From: Flavobacterium ustbae
GTDB lineage: Bacteria; Bacteroidota; Bacteroidia; Flavobacteriales; Flavobacteriaceae
Length of the DNA: 64,000 nucleotides
NCBI RefSeq assembly: GCF_003946915.1
Contig: NZ_RPOC01000001.1
Span: 744,001 to 808,000, forward strand
Direction of reading: 5' to 3'
How positions within the stretch are numbered: the first letter of the stretch is position 1; each line of letters begins with the position of its first letter. Positions 25,968 through 34,804 of this stretch are shown piece after piece. Below the pieces are notes generated by a model. That model ran no database searches, was not told the origin of the DNA, and worked only from the letters and a program-made list of their open reading frames with translations. The position numbers and the translations under genes are program-made.

Positions 25968-26506
25968 TATTTATTTAATTTTTCTTTTTTAGACAATAGA
26001 ACTGTTCCAATCATAGCAACCAAAAGTAAGATCGAAGCAAATTCAAAAGGAACCATATATTCGTCCAATAAAATTTTACCTAAAACTTTAATTGATTGGA
26101 AATCTTCTCCAGTAGAATCGTATTCACCTACAATTGGTTTCGAGTTAATAAAGATTGTAATCAAAACAATCAAAATTAAACAGAAAGAAACAATAGCGCC
26201 TAAACGTGTAATTCGAGGGCGGTGAACTTCCCGTTGTTCGTTCAGGTTCATCAACATGATGGTAAACAGGAACAGAATCATAATAGCTCCAGAGTAGACT
26301 ATTATATGAACAACAGCTAAGAATTGAGAATTTAATAACAAATAATGACCAGCAATCGAGAAGAAACAGATTACCAAATAAATGGCACTGTGAATCGGGT
26401 TTCTGCTGAAAATAGTCAAGAAAGCAGTAATAACGGTAATAAACGCTAAAAAGCAAAAGATAACTTGAACAGTTGTTGCGTGTGCAAAATCAGGAATATG
26501 TATCAT
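25967..26506 (-). CDS. nuoJ: NADH-quinone oxidoreductase subunit J
   Basis: A 179-residue membrane subunit with five hydrophobic helices. The family block [46 protein letters not shown] includes the pi-bulge helix ([10 protein letters not shown]) that rearranges during the complex I cycle. The start codon directly follows the nuoI stop with no gap, and the end overlaps nuoK by one base. Confidence 0.96.
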   Translation of the reverse strand: MIHIPDFAHATTVQVIFCFLAFITVITAFLTIFSRNPIHSAIYLVICFFSIAGHYLLLNSQFLAVVHIIVYSGAIMILFLFTIMLMNLNEQREVHRPRITRLGAIVSFCLILIVLITIFINSKPIVGEYDSTGEDFQSIKVLGKILLDEYMVPFEFASILLLVAMIGTVLLSKKEKLNK

Positions 26507-27052
26507 TTAGTTAGCGTTTTTAAGTTGAGCGTTTTTCAAAGCCATTTCTAAAGGCATTACTAATTTGTCTTTCCCGAAAATGAAATCTTCTCTGTTGTAG
26601 CTAGCAGGAACTAAAACTTTAGATTCAGTTAAGTAAATAGCGTCTTTTGGACAAGCTTCTTCACATAAACCACAGAAAATACAACGCAGCATATTAATTT
26701 CGTAGATTTCTGCATATTTCTCTTCTCTGTACAAGTGTTTTTCATCAGCCTTGCGTTCTGCAGCTTTCATAGTAATCGCTTCTGCAGGGCAAGATAGTGC
26801 GCATAATCCACAAGCTGTACAGTTCTCACGACCTTGTTCGTCGCGTTTCAGCATGTGCTGACCACGGTAAACTGGACTCATTTCACGAACCTGCTCTGGA
26901 TAATGAATCGTAACTTTTTTTCTAAAAAGGTGTTTTACGGTAATAACCAGACCTTTTACAATCGCCACAAGATACAATCGTTCAATAAAAGACATGTCTT
27001 TATTTGACACCACCTTTTTTCTACCCGATAATGATATAGTTTCTATTGACAT
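26507..27052 (-). CDS. nuoI: NADH-quinone oxidoreductase subunit I (two 4Fe-4S ferredoxin)
   Basis: A 181-residue peripheral-arm subunit. Two ferredoxin motifs hold the N6a and N6b clusters, in NCTACGLCALSCPAEAIT and RCIFCGLCEEACPKDAIY. An N-terminal amphipathic part (YLVAIVKGLVITVKHLF) lies along the membrane. It passes electrons towards NuoB and quinone. It lies 87 bp after nuoH and abuts nuoJ. Confidence 0.97.
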   Translation of the reverse strand: MSIETISLSGRKKVVSNKDMSFIERLYLVAIVKGLVITVKHLFRKKVTIHYPEQVREMSPVYRGQHMLKRDEQGRENCTACGLCALSCPAEAITMKAAERKADEKHLYREEKYAEIYEINMLRCIFCGLCEEACPKDAIYLTESKVLVPASYNREDFIFGKDKLVMPLEMALKNAQLKNAN

Positions 27053-27139
27053 TTTTACTATTATAGTTTATGATTTACAATTTGACAGCAATCAAATTCA
27101 AAATCTATTTTGTTTTTTATTTGAAGCTCATTGAGATTC

Positions 27140-28192
27140 TTAGAATCCTAAAGCAGCTAAGATATCGTGTCTTAAAATAACAACACCTGTTATCATGATA
27201 TTAATGATTGAAAGCGGAATTAAAATTCTCCATCCTAAATTCATTAATTGGTCATATCTAAATCTTGGAATTGTCCAACGTACCCACATGTAGAAAAATA
27301 TGAAGAAACATATTTTTACAAACAATGCTGCAATTCCTAATAAGTTAGCAACATTTACACCTACATTTTCTACCATCCATTGCATTCCTGGGTAGTTGTA
27401 TCCGCCAAAGAATAAAACAGAAATAATAGTAGAAGAGATAAACATACTCGCATATTCAGCAAATAAATAGAATCCCATTTTCATGGATGAATATTCTGTA
27501 TGGTAACCTCCAATTAATTCGTTTTCACATTCAGCTAAATCGAAAGGAGTTCTGTTTGTTTCTGCAAATGAACAGATTAAGAAGATTAAGAATGATAAAG
27601 GCTGATAAAAAACGTTCCAGTTCATTCCTTGCTGCTGTAATGAGATTTCTTTTAAACTCATTGTTCCAGTCATCATCAATAAAGCAATTATCGATAATCC
27701 CATTGCAACTTCGTAAGAAACCATTTGAGAAGCGGCACGAATAGCTCCCATCAAAGAGAATTTATTGTTAGAAGCCCATCCACCAATCATGATGCCGTAA
27801 ACTCCAACAGAAAGAACTCCAAAAATGTATAGTAAAGCAATATTTACGTCTGTAGCCTGAAGGATAATGTCTCTTCCAAAAAGATGTAAACGATCTCCCC
27901 ATGGAATTACCGCACTTGTCATTAAAGCAGTACTCATTGCAATTGCAGGTCCTACTACGAATAAAAATCTGTTTGGTGTGTTTGGAAAAAACTCTTCCTT
28001 AGAGAACAATTTCATACCATCTGCAAGTGGCTGTAATAAACCTCCCCATCCCGCACGGTTAGGCCCAACACGGTCTTGCAAGAAAGCAGCAACTTTACGT
28101 TCTGCCCAGGTAGAATACATTGCCATAATCATTGTAACCGCAAAAACGACTACAATCACAACACTCTTTTCTATAATAAATGCACTTTCCAT
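27140..28192 (-). CDS. nuoH: NADH-quinone oxidoreductase subunit H
   Basis: A 350-residue membrane subunit with eight helices that forms the quinone entry site at the junction of the two arms. Conserved blocks are STWAERKVAAFLQDRVGPNRAGWGG near the N-terminus, FAETNRTPFDLAECENELIGGYHTEYSSMK in the middle loop, and WVRWTIPRFRYDQLMNLGWR near the end. It starts 6 bp after nuoG. Confidence 0.97.
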   Translation of the reverse strand: MESAFIIEKSVVIVVVFAVTMIMAMYSTWAERKVAAFLQDRVGPNRAGWGGLLQPLADGMKLFSKEEFFPNTPNRFLFVVGPAIAMSTALMTSAVIPWGDRLHLFGRDIILQATDVNIALLYIFGVLSVGVYGIMIGGWASNNKFSLMGAIRAASQMVSYEVAMGLSIIALLMMTGTMSLKEISLQQQGMNWNVFYQPLSFLIFLICSFAETNRTPFDLAECENELIGGYHTEYSSMKMGFYLFAEYASMFISSTIISVLFFGGYNYPGMQWMVENVGVNVANLLGIAALFVKICFFIFFYMWVRWTIPRFRYDQLMNLGWRILIPLSIINIMITGVVILRHDILAALGF

Positions 28193-28198
28193 TTCTTA

Positions 28199-29227
28199 CT
28201 ATTTTTGGTCTTTATCAGTTAATGGAATTGCTGCCATACTAATCTTCTTACGGTCAATATCACGGCCTAAAAGAATGTTCTTTTCTGTATCGATCGTTAC
28301 TTTCTCTAATTTCTGAGTGTAATTATTTTGGTTGATTACAGAGTCTTTTTCAAACTCTCTTGGCCCTTCAATTACCCAATCCTTAACATCTTTATGTTCA
28401 AAACGACAGCTGTTGCAGATGAATTCTTCTACTTCGTGGTACTCGTCTTTACGACCAGTCACACGTTGAATTTCGCCACCAAACATCCAAACTGTAGTTT
28501 TTCCGCAACATCCTGGAGTTGTACACTCTCTATGCGCATTATAAGGTTTGTTAAACCAAACTCTTGATTTAAAGCGGAAAGTTTTATCTGTTAAAGCTCC
28601 AACTGGACAAACGTCGATCATGTTTCCAGAGAACTCATTTGTAATCGCTTTAGAAATGCAAGTTGAAATATTAGCGTGATCTCCACGATCTAATACTCCG
28701 TGAACTCTGTTGTCTGTCAATTGATCTGCAACTTGTACACATCTTTGGCAAAGAATACAACGGTTCATGTGCAATTGAATATTCGGGCCAATATCTTCTG
28801 GTTCAAATGTTCTTTTTTCTTCAATGTAACGTGATTTCGGATTTCCGTGTTCGAAACTTAAATTCTGTAGATCACATTCCCCAGCCTGATCACAAATAGG
28901 ACAGTCTAACGGGTGATTGATTAATAAAAATTCTGTTACAGATTTACGAGCTTCAGTTACTCTTGCAGACGATTTACTGTTCACTTCCATACCGTCCATA
29001 CATCCTGTTACACAAGATGCCATTAATTTTGGCATTGGTCGTGGGTCAGCTTCACTTCCTTTCGAAACTTCAACTAAACAACAACGGCATTTTCCGCCGC
29101 TGCCTTTTAATTTTGAGTAATAGCACATGGCTGGCGGAACTAAATCTCCTCCAATCATACGTGCAGCCTGCAGGATCGTCGTTCCTGGTTCTACGTCTAT
29201 ACTTTGACCGTCTATGGTTACTTTCAT
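28199..29227 (-). CDS. nuoG: NADH-quinone oxidoreductase subunit G, short form
   Basis: A 342-residue electron-transfer subunit. The [2Fe-2S] site is CYYSKLKGSGGKCRCC with a later Cys. A His-Cys-ligated 4Fe-4S site lies in HPLDCPICDQAGECDLQ. A further 4Fe-4S cluster is formed by CILCQRC and CPVGAL. A CTTPGCCGK segment near residue 235 resembles the start of the molybdopterin-type domain, but the large C-terminal domain (several hundred residues in E. coli) is absent. I believe this short form is normal in Flavobacteriia rather than a truncation, since the ORF ends cleanly and nuoH follows by 6 bp. Confidence 0.93.
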   Translation of the reverse strand: MKVTIDGQSIDVEPGTTILQAARMIGGDLVPPAMCYYSKLKGSGGKCRCCLVEVSKGSEADPRPMPKLMASCVTGCMDGMEVNSKSSARVTEARKSVTEFLLINHPLDCPICDQAGECDLQNLSFEHGNPKSRYIEEKRTFEPEDIGPNIQLHMNRCILCQRCVQVADQLTDNRVHGVLDRGDHANISTCISKAITNEFSGNMIDVCPVGALTDKTFRFKSRVWFNKPYNAHRECTTPGCCGKTTVWMFGGEIQRVTGRKDEYHEVEEFICNSCRFEHKDVKDWVIEGPREFEKDSVINQNNYTQKLEKVTIDTEKNILLGRDIDRKKISMAAIPLTDKDQK

Positions 29228-29229
29228 CT

Positions 29230-29318
29230 CTTTTTTTGTTTTTTTAGTTTCAGGTTTAAAGTTTCAGTGCCGATAGCTATCGGTATTGAAACTAAAAAAA
29301 CTTGAAACTTGAAACTAT
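29230..29318. repeat. Repeat-bearing spacer between nuoF and nuoG
   Basis: Contains a perfect 14-bp palindrome, CCGATAGCTATCGG (29270-29283), flanked by AGTTTCAGGTTTAAAGTTTC on one side and AACTTGAAACTTGAAAC on the other, which pair with each other. The palindrome recurs at 31246-31263 and the flanks recur at 46190-46245. It could form an intercistronic hairpin. Confidence 0.65.
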
Positions 29319-30688
29319 TATATAATTACTTTGCCGCCAACTAAATGTTTAACCTGAGAAAAAGGCTCAGCTACAAAGTGATCTCTATTTTTAATTTTTT
29401 CTGGGAAACGAACGTGATATTCGAACTCATCTCTAAAGTGACGAATTGCTGCAGCTACTGGCCAAGAAGCGGCGTCACCAAGTGGACAAATTGTGTTTCC
29501 TTCAATTTTGCTTTGAATGCTCCACAATAATTCTATATCTTCTTCACGGCCTTGACCGTTTTCGATTCTCCATAAGATTTTTTCCAACCATCCCGTTCCT
29601 TCACGGCAAGGAGTACATTGTCCGCAAGATTCGTGGTGGTAGAAACGAGCAAAATTCCAAGTGTTTCTAACCACACAAGCAGTGTCGTTGTATACGATAA
29701 ATCCTCCAGAACCTAACATAGATCCAGTTGCAAAACCACCATCACTTAAAGATTCGTAAGTCATTAATCGGTCTTCCCCGTTTGCTGTTTTAAAAATTAA
29801 TTCAGCTGGTAAAATTGGCACAGAAGAACCTCCAGGAACAAATGCTTTCAAAGGTCTGCTTGAAGACATTCCTCCTAAATATTCATCAGAATTCATGAAT
29901 TCGTCAACACTTAAACCTAATTCAATTTCGTAAACTCCAGGATTTTTAATGTGTCCAGAAGCAGAAATTAATTTAGTTCCAGTAGAACGGCCAATTCCAA
30001 TTTTAGCATAATCGTCACCAGAATTGTTTACAATCCAAGGCACCGTTGCAATAGTTTCCACATTGTTCACTACTGTTGGGTTTGCCCAAAGACCAGAAAC
30101 CGCTGGGAAAGGTGGTTTAATACGAGGATTTCCTCTTTTACCTTCCAAAGATTCGATTAATGCTGTCTCTTCTCCACAGATATATGCTCCAGCTCCACAG
30201 TGAACATGAAGTTCCAAATCATAACCTGATCCTAATATATTTTTTCCTAACCAGCCGGCAGCTTTTGCTTCGGCGATTGCTCTTTCTAAGATTTTGAAAA
30301 CCCACATATATTCTCCACGAATGTAGATATACGAAAGGTTAGCGCCTAGAGCGTAGCTTGAAGTAATCATTCCTTCGATCAATAAGTGAGGAATATATTC
30401 CATCAAGAATCTATCTTTGAATGTTCCTGGCTCAGACTCATCGGCATTACACACTAAGTGTCTTGGTCTTCCTGATTTTTTATCAATAAAGCTCCATTTC
30501 ATTCCAGCAGGGAAACCTGCACCACCACGACCACGTAATCCTGATTTTTTTACCTCTTCAGTAACTTCATCTGGAGTAAGTGTTTTTAAAGCTTTTTCTA
30601 CAGAAGCATAACCACCGTTTTGGCGATATACTTCGTAGGTTTTAATTCCAGGAATATTGATTTTATCTAATAATATTTTTTGTGACAT
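29318..30688 (-). CDS. nuoF: NADH-quinone oxidoreductase subunit F (NADH-binding)
   Basis: A 456-residue flavoprotein subunit where NADH is oxidised. The glycine-rich nucleotide site is in GLRGRGGAGFPAGMKWSF. The FMN-binding part includes CNADESEPGTFKDR and GAGAYICGEETALIESLEG. The N3 cluster ligands are in ESCGQCTPCREGTGW plus a later Cys (NTICPLGDAA). It begins one base after the nuoE stop. Confidence 0.97.
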   Translation of the reverse strand: MSQKILLDKINIPGIKTYEVYRQNGGYASVEKALKTLTPDEVTEEVKKSGLRGRGGAGFPAGMKWSFIDKKSGRPRHLVCNADESEPGTFKDRFLMEYIPHLLIEGMITSSYALGANLSYIYIRGEYMWVFKILERAIAEAKAAGWLGKNILGSGYDLELHVHCGAGAYICGEETALIESLEGKRGNPRIKPPFPAVSGLWANPTVVNNVETIATVPWIVNNSGDDYAKIGIGRSTGTKLISASGHIKNPGVYEIELGLSVDEFMNSDEYLGGMSSSRPLKAFVPGGSSVPILPAELIFKTANGEDRLMTYESLSDGGFATGSMLGSGGFIVYNDTACVVRNTWNFARFYHHESCGQCTPCREGTGWLEKILWRIENGQGREEDIELLWSIQSKIEGNTICPLGDAASWPVAAAIRHFRDEFEYHVRFPEKIKNRDHFVAEPFSQVKHLVGGKVII

Positions 30689-30689
30689 C

Positions 30690-31220
30690 TTATTTATCGT
30701 GTAATATTATTTTATCCTCTTTACAATCAGCAATAATCTGATCGATTTTCTCTTCTGTCAATTTCTCTTTGTAGAAATCTCCCAACTGCATCATCGGAGC
30801 GTATCCGCAAGCACCTAAACATTCTACACCAGCAATGGTAAACATTCCGTCTGGAGTTGTTTCGCCCATTTTAATGCCTAATTTTTCAGAAGTGTAATCC
30901 ATCAAATCCTCAGCACCTCTTAAACAGCAGCAAGAAGTCTGGCAGAACTCAAACATATACTTTCCAATTGGCTTTTGGTTGAACATCGTATAGAAAGTCA
31001 CCACTTCATAAACCTCGATTGGTTTAATCTGAAGAATCTCGGCAACTTTATCTTGAAGTTCAATACTAAGCCAGTTGTTGTGTGCATCCTGAACTTCGTG
31101 CAAAACAGGCAATAAAGCCGATTTTTGTTTGCCCTCAGGATAATGACTGATCAATTCATTGATGCGGTTCATCAATGATTCAGTCATATTTATTTCTTGT
31201 TTGTAATGTTTACGTTCCAT
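30690..31220 (-). CDS. nuoE: NADH-quinone oxidoreductase subunit E
   Basis: A 176-residue thioredoxin-fold [2Fe-2S] subunit carrying cluster N1a. The Cys ligands are in FCQTSCCCLRG and ECLGACGYAPM. The helical N-terminus (NRINELISHYPEGKQKSALLPVLHEVQ) is typical. The first ATG (31220) gives eleven extra residues before a second ATG (31187) that would give MTESLMNRI; the second could be the true start. It is preceded by a 263-bp spacer from nuoD, the largest gap in the operon. Confidence 0.95.
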   Translation of the reverse strand: MERKHYKQEINMTESLMNRINELISHYPEGKQKSALLPVLHEVQDAHNNWLSIELQDKVAEILQIKPIEVYEVVTFYTMFNQKPIGKYMFEFCQTSCCCLRGAEDLMDYTSEKLGIKMGETTPDGMFTIAGVECLGACGYAPMMQLGDFYKEKLTEEKIDQIIADCKEDKIILHDK

Positions 31221-31224
31221 TTTT

Positions 31225-31480
31225 ATTTTAGATTTTAGATTTTAGTCCCGATAGCTATCGGGATAGATTTTTTCAAATCTTTGTCCAATCCGTATTCTGC
31301 AATCTTGTTAATTTTAGATTTCTGAGTTTAGATTTTAGATTTTTTCAAATCGGTACCTATAATCGGTATCTATAATTTTTTTAAGTTTTAGATTCTCCAA
31401 TCTTTATTTGGGTTAGATTTGTGACTCTAAATTTTAAAATCTGCGAAGTAATCTAAAATCTAAACTCTTAAATCTACAAT
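31225..31480. repeat. Repeat-rich spacer between nuoD and nuoE
   Basis: Low-complexity GATTTTAGATTT runs at the left (about 31225-31245 and 31317-31342) can pair with TAATCTAAAATCTAAAC at the right (about 31450-31467). Inside lie the palindrome CCCGATAGCTATCGGG (31247-31262) and a 13-bp tandem pair, AATCGGTACCTAT then AATCGGTATCTAT (31348-31373). No gene or RNA family is recognised. Confidence 0.6.
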
Positions 31481-31483
31481 CAA

Positions 31484-32722
31484 TTACGCGTCTAATTCTC
31501 CTGCAATTACATTCAAACTTGAAAGGATGATAATTGCATCAGATAGCATGGCGCCTTTAATCATTTCTGGGAATGCTTGATAATAAATAAAGCAAGGTCT
31601 TCTGAAATGTAATCTATATGGAGTTCTACTTCCGTCAGTAACTAAATAAAAACCTAACTCTCCATTTCCACCTTCGACTGGGTGATATACTTCTGCAACT
31701 GGTACAGGAACTTCTCCCATTACAATCTTAAAGTGATAAATTAGAGATTCCATAGAAGTGTAAACATCTTCTTTTGGAGGAAGATAGTAATCTGGAACTT
31801 CAGCATGATATTCGTTTCCTGGAGGCATTTTTTCTAACGCCTGACGAATAATGCTTAAACTTTCCCAAACTTCAGCATTACGAACACAGAAACGATCGTA
31901 AGTGTCTCCTGATTTTCCTACAGGAACAATAAAATCGAAATCTTCGTAAGATGAGTAAGGCTGTGCCACACGTACGTCATAATCAACTCCTGCAGCACGC
32001 AAGTTTGGACCTGTAAATCCGTAAGCCATTGCTTTTTCAGCAGTAATACCACCTACGTTTACAGTTCTATCAAGGAAAATTCTATTTCTTTCGAATAAGT
32101 TTTGGAATTCCTGCCAAACTGGAGGAAATTCTTCTAAGAAAGCATCTAGTTTTTTGAAAACTTCTGGAGACCAGTCTATTTCAAAACCACCAATTCTTCC
32201 CATATTGGTTGTTAAACGAGCACCACAAATTTCTTCGTAGATTTCGTAGATTTTTTCTCTAAATTGAAAAACGTATAAGAAACCAGTATACGCACCAGTA
32301 TCTACACCTAAAATTCCGTTACAAATAATGTGGTCTGTAATACGAGCCAGCTCCATAACGATAACTCTTAAATACTGCGCTCTTTTAGGAACTTCAATAC
32401 CTAATAGTTTTTCTACAGTCATCCACCATCCCATATTGTTTATTGGAGATGAACAATAGTTCATACGGTCTGTAAGAGGTGTAATTTGATAAAAAGGACG
32501 ATTTTCGGCAATTTTTTCGAAAGCTCTGTGGATGTAACCAATAGTTGGCTCAGCCTCAAGAATTTTTTCACCATCCATCAGCAAGATATTTTGGAAAATA
32601 CCGTGTGTAGCAGGGTGAGTCGGACCTAAATTCAGTACAGAAAGTTCGCTTCCGTCGTCATTTAGTCTCTCCTTAATTATTTTAGCATAACGATGCTCTG
32701 GTGGTAATAATAGTTCTGACAT
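31484..32722 (-). CDS. nuoD: NADH-quinone oxidoreductase subunit D
   Basis: A 412-residue subunit of the quinone-binding module, related to the large subunit of [NiFe] hydrogenases. LNLGPTHPATHGIFQNILLMDGE holds the quinone-site His region. Further signatures are EIGYIHRAFEKIAENRPFYQ-like text, NRMNYCSSPINNMGWW-like text and RITDHIICNGILGVDTGA. Length is normal. It starts 21 bp after nuoC. Confidence 0.97.
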   Translation of the reverse strand: MSELLLPPEHRYAKIIKERLNDDGSELSVLNLGPTHPATHGIFQNILLMDGEKILEAEPTIGYIHRAFEKIAENRPFYQITPLTDRMNYCSSPINNMGWWMTVEKLLGIEVPKRAQYLRVIVMELARITDHIICNGILGVDTGAYTGFLYVFQFREKIYEIYEEICGARLTTNMGRIGGFEIDWSPEVFKKLDAFLEEFPPVWQEFQNLFERNRIFLDRTVNVGGITAEKAMAYGFTGPNLRAAGVDYDVRVAQPYSSYEDFDFIVPVGKSGDTYDRFCVRNAEVWESLSIIRQALEKMPPGNEYHAEVPDYYLPPKEDVYTSMESLIYHFKIVMGEVPVPVAEVYHPVEGGNGELGFYLVTDGSRTPYRLHFRRPCFIYYQAFPEMIKGAMLSDAIIILSSLNVIAGELDA

Positions 32723-32743
32723 TTTATAATGTTGAATTATTTT

Positions 32744-33265
32744 TTAGCAATTTGTTGTTGTTCTTCCAAAGAACCTGTCATCCTTATCAGTTCTTCCGCT
32801 GTCTTCCAATGGGAATTCTTTTCTCATTGGGTGAGACTGCATTTCGTCCATATTCAAAATACGTTTCAATTGAGGGTGACCTATAAAGTCAATCCCATAG
32901 AAATCGAAAGTTTCTCTTTCCATCCAATTGGAAGACAAGAAAATATTTGAAATCGATTTTATTTCTGGTTTTTCTCCGTTTAGAAAAACTTTGATTTTTA
33001 ATCTTTTGTTTTCATACCAGTTGTGTAAATGATAAACAACTGCAAACTGACGTTCTGCTTCATTATCTGGATAATGAATTCCGCATAAGTCAGTTAAGAA
33101 ATGAAATTTTAATTCTGGATCGTTTTTAAGGAATAAAATCAACGGTGTGATTTTATCAGCCGAAGCTTCTAAAGAAAAAATATCTCTTTCTTGTTGAAAG
33201 TTAAAAACATCGTTGCTGAATGTTTCTACAAGTTTGTCTTGAATTTGGTTATTTTCTAAAGCCAT
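32744..33265 (-). CDS. nuoC: NADH-quinone oxidoreductase subunit C
   Basis: A 173-residue peripheral-arm subunit without cofactor. Conserved text is FHFLTDLCGIHYPDNEAERQFAVVYHLHNW and the C-terminal NWMERETFDFYGIDFIGHPQLKRILNMDE block with LRKEFPLE-like continuation. It is a separate gene, not fused to nuoD as in some bacteria. It begins one base after nuoB. Confidence 0.96.
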   Translation of the reverse strand: MALENNQIQDKLVETFSNDVFNFQQERDIFSLEASADKITPLILFLKNDPELKFHFLTDLCGIHYPDNEAERQFAVVYHLHNWYENKRLKIKVFLNGEKPEIKSISNIFLSSNWMERETFDFYGIDFIGHPQLKRILNMDEMQSHPMRKEFPLEDSGRTDKDDRFFGRTTTNC

Positions 33266-33266
33266 C

Positions 33267-33815
33267 TTATGAGATATTATATGAAGCTAATAATTCTTGG
33301 TATTCTGGTGAGCTTCTTCGTCTCACAGATTCGCTTTTTACTAAATCTTGCAATCTCATTACTCCGTCAACAATTTGTTCTGGTCTTGGCGGGCATCCTG
33401 GCACATAAACATCAACAGGAATTACTTTATCAATTCCTTGAAGAACAGAGTATGTATCAAAAACTCCTCCTGAAGAAGCGCAAGCTCCAACAGCAATTAC
33501 CCAACGAGGTTCAGACATTTGTTCGTAAACTTGTCTTAAAATTGGCGCCATTTTTTTAGAAATAGTTCCCATTACGAGTAACATATCGGCTTGTCTTGGA
33601 GAGAAACTTACACGTTCAGAACCAAATCGAGCTAAATCGTAGTGAGATGCCATTGTTGCCATGAATTCGATACCACAGCATGAAGTCGCGAAAGGAAGCG
33701 GCCATAATGAGTTGGCTCTTGCTAAACCAACAACATCACTAAGTTTTGTAGCGAAGAAACCTTCACCAGTAACTCCTTCTGGCGGCGCAACCATATTTAC
33801 TTTTGAATCGCTCAT
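33267..33815 (-). CDS. nuoB: NADH-quinone oxidoreductase subunit B
   Basis: A 182-residue subunit with the terminal N2 cluster that reduces quinone. The ligands are the tandem Cys of FATSCCGIEFMATM, the Cys of AVGACASSGG and the Cys of VPGCPPRPEQIVDG. The DMLLVMGTISKKMAPILRQVYEQM helix is also typical. A 148-bp spacer separates it from nuoA. Confidence 0.97.
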   Translation of the reverse strand: MSDSKVNMVAPPEGVTGEGFFATKLSDVVGLARANSLWPLPFATSCCGIEFMATMASHYDLARFGSERVSFSPRQADMLLVMGTISKKMAPILRQVYEQMSEPRWVIAVGACASSGGVFDTYSVLQGIDKVIPVDVYVPGCPPRPEQIVDGVMRLQDLVKSESVRRRSSPEYQELLASYNIS

Positions 33816-33819
33816 TTTA

Positions 33820-33960
33820 TTTTAGATTTCTGATTTTAGATTTTAGATTTTTTAAATCGTAAAAAGTAAAATCAATTTTTTAAATCAGTACTTTAATTTG
33901 AATTCAAATTTTAAATCTCAATATTAGATAAGTCTAAAATCTCAGATCTAAAATTTAAAG
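33820..33960. repeat. Inverted-repeat spacer between nuoA and nuoB
   Basis: TTTTAGATTTCTGATTTTAGATTTTAG-type text on the left (33820-33850) can pair with TAAAATCTCAGATCTAAAAT on the right (about 33932-33955). It is the same low-complexity family as in the nuoD-nuoE spacer and at 50705-50745. Confidence 0.55.
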
Positions 33961-33963
33961 TCA

Positions 33964-34329
33964 TTATTCCCACTCTAATGCTTTCTTTTTGATGATATAA
34001 AAGAAACCGACTAAAAGCAAAGACATGAAAACTAACATTTTTAACATTCCTTCAATTCCTAATTCTTTGAAGTTTACTGCCCAAGGATAAAGGAAAATAA
34101 CCTCTACGTCGAATAATACGAACAAAATAGCAACTAAGAAGTATTTTACTGAGAAAGGAATACGGGCGTTACCAACAGATTCGATACCGCATTCGAAGTT
34201 TTTATCTTTAACTTCAGAGGTTCTTCTTGGTCCTAATTTTCCAGAAATAATGATTGTTCCTACCACAAAACCAACAGCTAAAATAAACTGCATTAAAATA
34301 GGAATGTAACTGTATTGATCAGATTGCAT
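33964..34329 (-). CDS. nuoA: NADH-quinone oxidoreductase subunit A
   Basis: A 121-residue, three-helix membrane subunit. The signatures are KNFECGIESVGNARIPFSVKYFLVAILFVLFDVEVIFLYPWA, including the acidic FDVEV helix. The frame stays open upstream to 34392, but a consensus promoter -7 box (34362-34369) lies inside that extension, so I start the gene at the ATG at 34329 (MQSDQYSYIP). It is the first gene of the nuo operon. Confidence 0.93.
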   Translation of the reverse strand: MQSDQYSYIPILMQFILAVGFVVGTIIISGKLGPRRTSEVKDKNFECGIESVGNARIPFSVKYFLVAILFVLFDVEVIFLYPWAVNFKELGIEGMLKMLVFMSLLLVGFFYIIKKKALEWE

Positions 34330-34361
34330 AAACTTCGATTTTTTACTTAAAAAATGAGCCA

Positions 34362-34392
34362 CAAAGATAACTTGGAACTCTGTAAAACACAA
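34362..34392 (-). promoter_or_regulatory. Promoter of the nuo operon
   Basis: The minus strand reads TTG (34390-34392), 20 nt, TATCTTTG (34362-34369). Transcription would begin near 34355, leaving a leader of about 25 nt before the ATG at 34329. Confidence 0.7.
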
Positions 34393-34500
34393 GCTAAAGG
34401 AGGAGATAAGTAGTGCTTGAAACCGCGTTTATATGTAATTTTTATTCATTATAAATAACATTGCGTTATTTTAATATTTTTTTAAGAAATGGGTAAAAAA

Positions 34501-34528
34501 AAAACGTCCCGATATTTCGAGACGTTTT
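34501..34528 (-). terminator. Terminator after the cold-shock gene
   Basis: AAAACGTC pairs with GACGTTTT, with an inner CGA/TCG pairing, followed by a run of U on the minus strand. It lies about 45 bp beyond the cold-shock stop and separates it from the nuo promoter. Confidence 0.8.
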
Positions 34529-34572
34529 CTGAGACCATTCAGAGGCAAAAAAAATAAATTGCTATATTTTTC

Positions 34573-34767
34573 TTAGATCACTGCTACTTTAGCAGCAACT
34601 TTCCCTTTTCTTCCTTCTTCTTCTTCGTAGCTTACACGGTCACCTTCGCGTAATTCTTCCGCGTTAATTCCTGAAGCGTGAACGAAGATGTCCTTTCCTG
34701 TTTCTTCGTCTGTAATGAATCCATAACCTTTAGATTCATTGAAAAATTTTACTGTACCTGTACGCAT
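34573..34767 (-). CDS. Cold-shock domain protein (CspA family)
   Basis: A 64-residue single OB-fold protein. The RNP1-like KGYGFIT and RNP2-like DIFVHAS motifs are intact, so it should bind single-stranded RNA or DNA as a chaperone. The C-terminus has an acidic stretch (YEEEEGRKG). The leader contains a -7-like TACATTTG (34797-34804) about 30 bp from the ATG. Whether it is cold-induced cannot be read here. Confidence 0.95.
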   Translation of the reverse strand: MRTGTVKFFNESKGYGFITDEETGKDIFVHASGINAEELREGDRVSYEEEEGRKGKVAAKVAVI

Positions 34768-34796
34768 TGTAATTGTAATAATAATTTATAATAAAA

Positions 34797-34804
34797 CAAA
34801 TGTA
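34797..34804 (-). promoter_or_regulatory. -7 box of the cold-shock gene promoter
   Basis: TACATTTG on the minus strand. A TTG at 34820-34822 gives a 15-nt spacer, shorter than usual. The remainder of this 308-bp gap up to the aspS terminator is AT-rich and without genes. Confidence 0.45.

Noticed and set aside
27867..28316. 149-residue plus-strand open frame over nuoH and nuoG
   Set aside because: It crosses the junction of two well-identified complex I genes in antisense and has no family signature.
28199..29227. nuoG as a truncated pseudogene
   Set aside because: All iron-sulfur ligands are present, the frame is intact, and the next gene follows by 6 bp.
34330..34392. N-terminal extension of nuoA
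   Set aside because: A consensus promoter lies inside it and the extra residues do not resemble NuoA.
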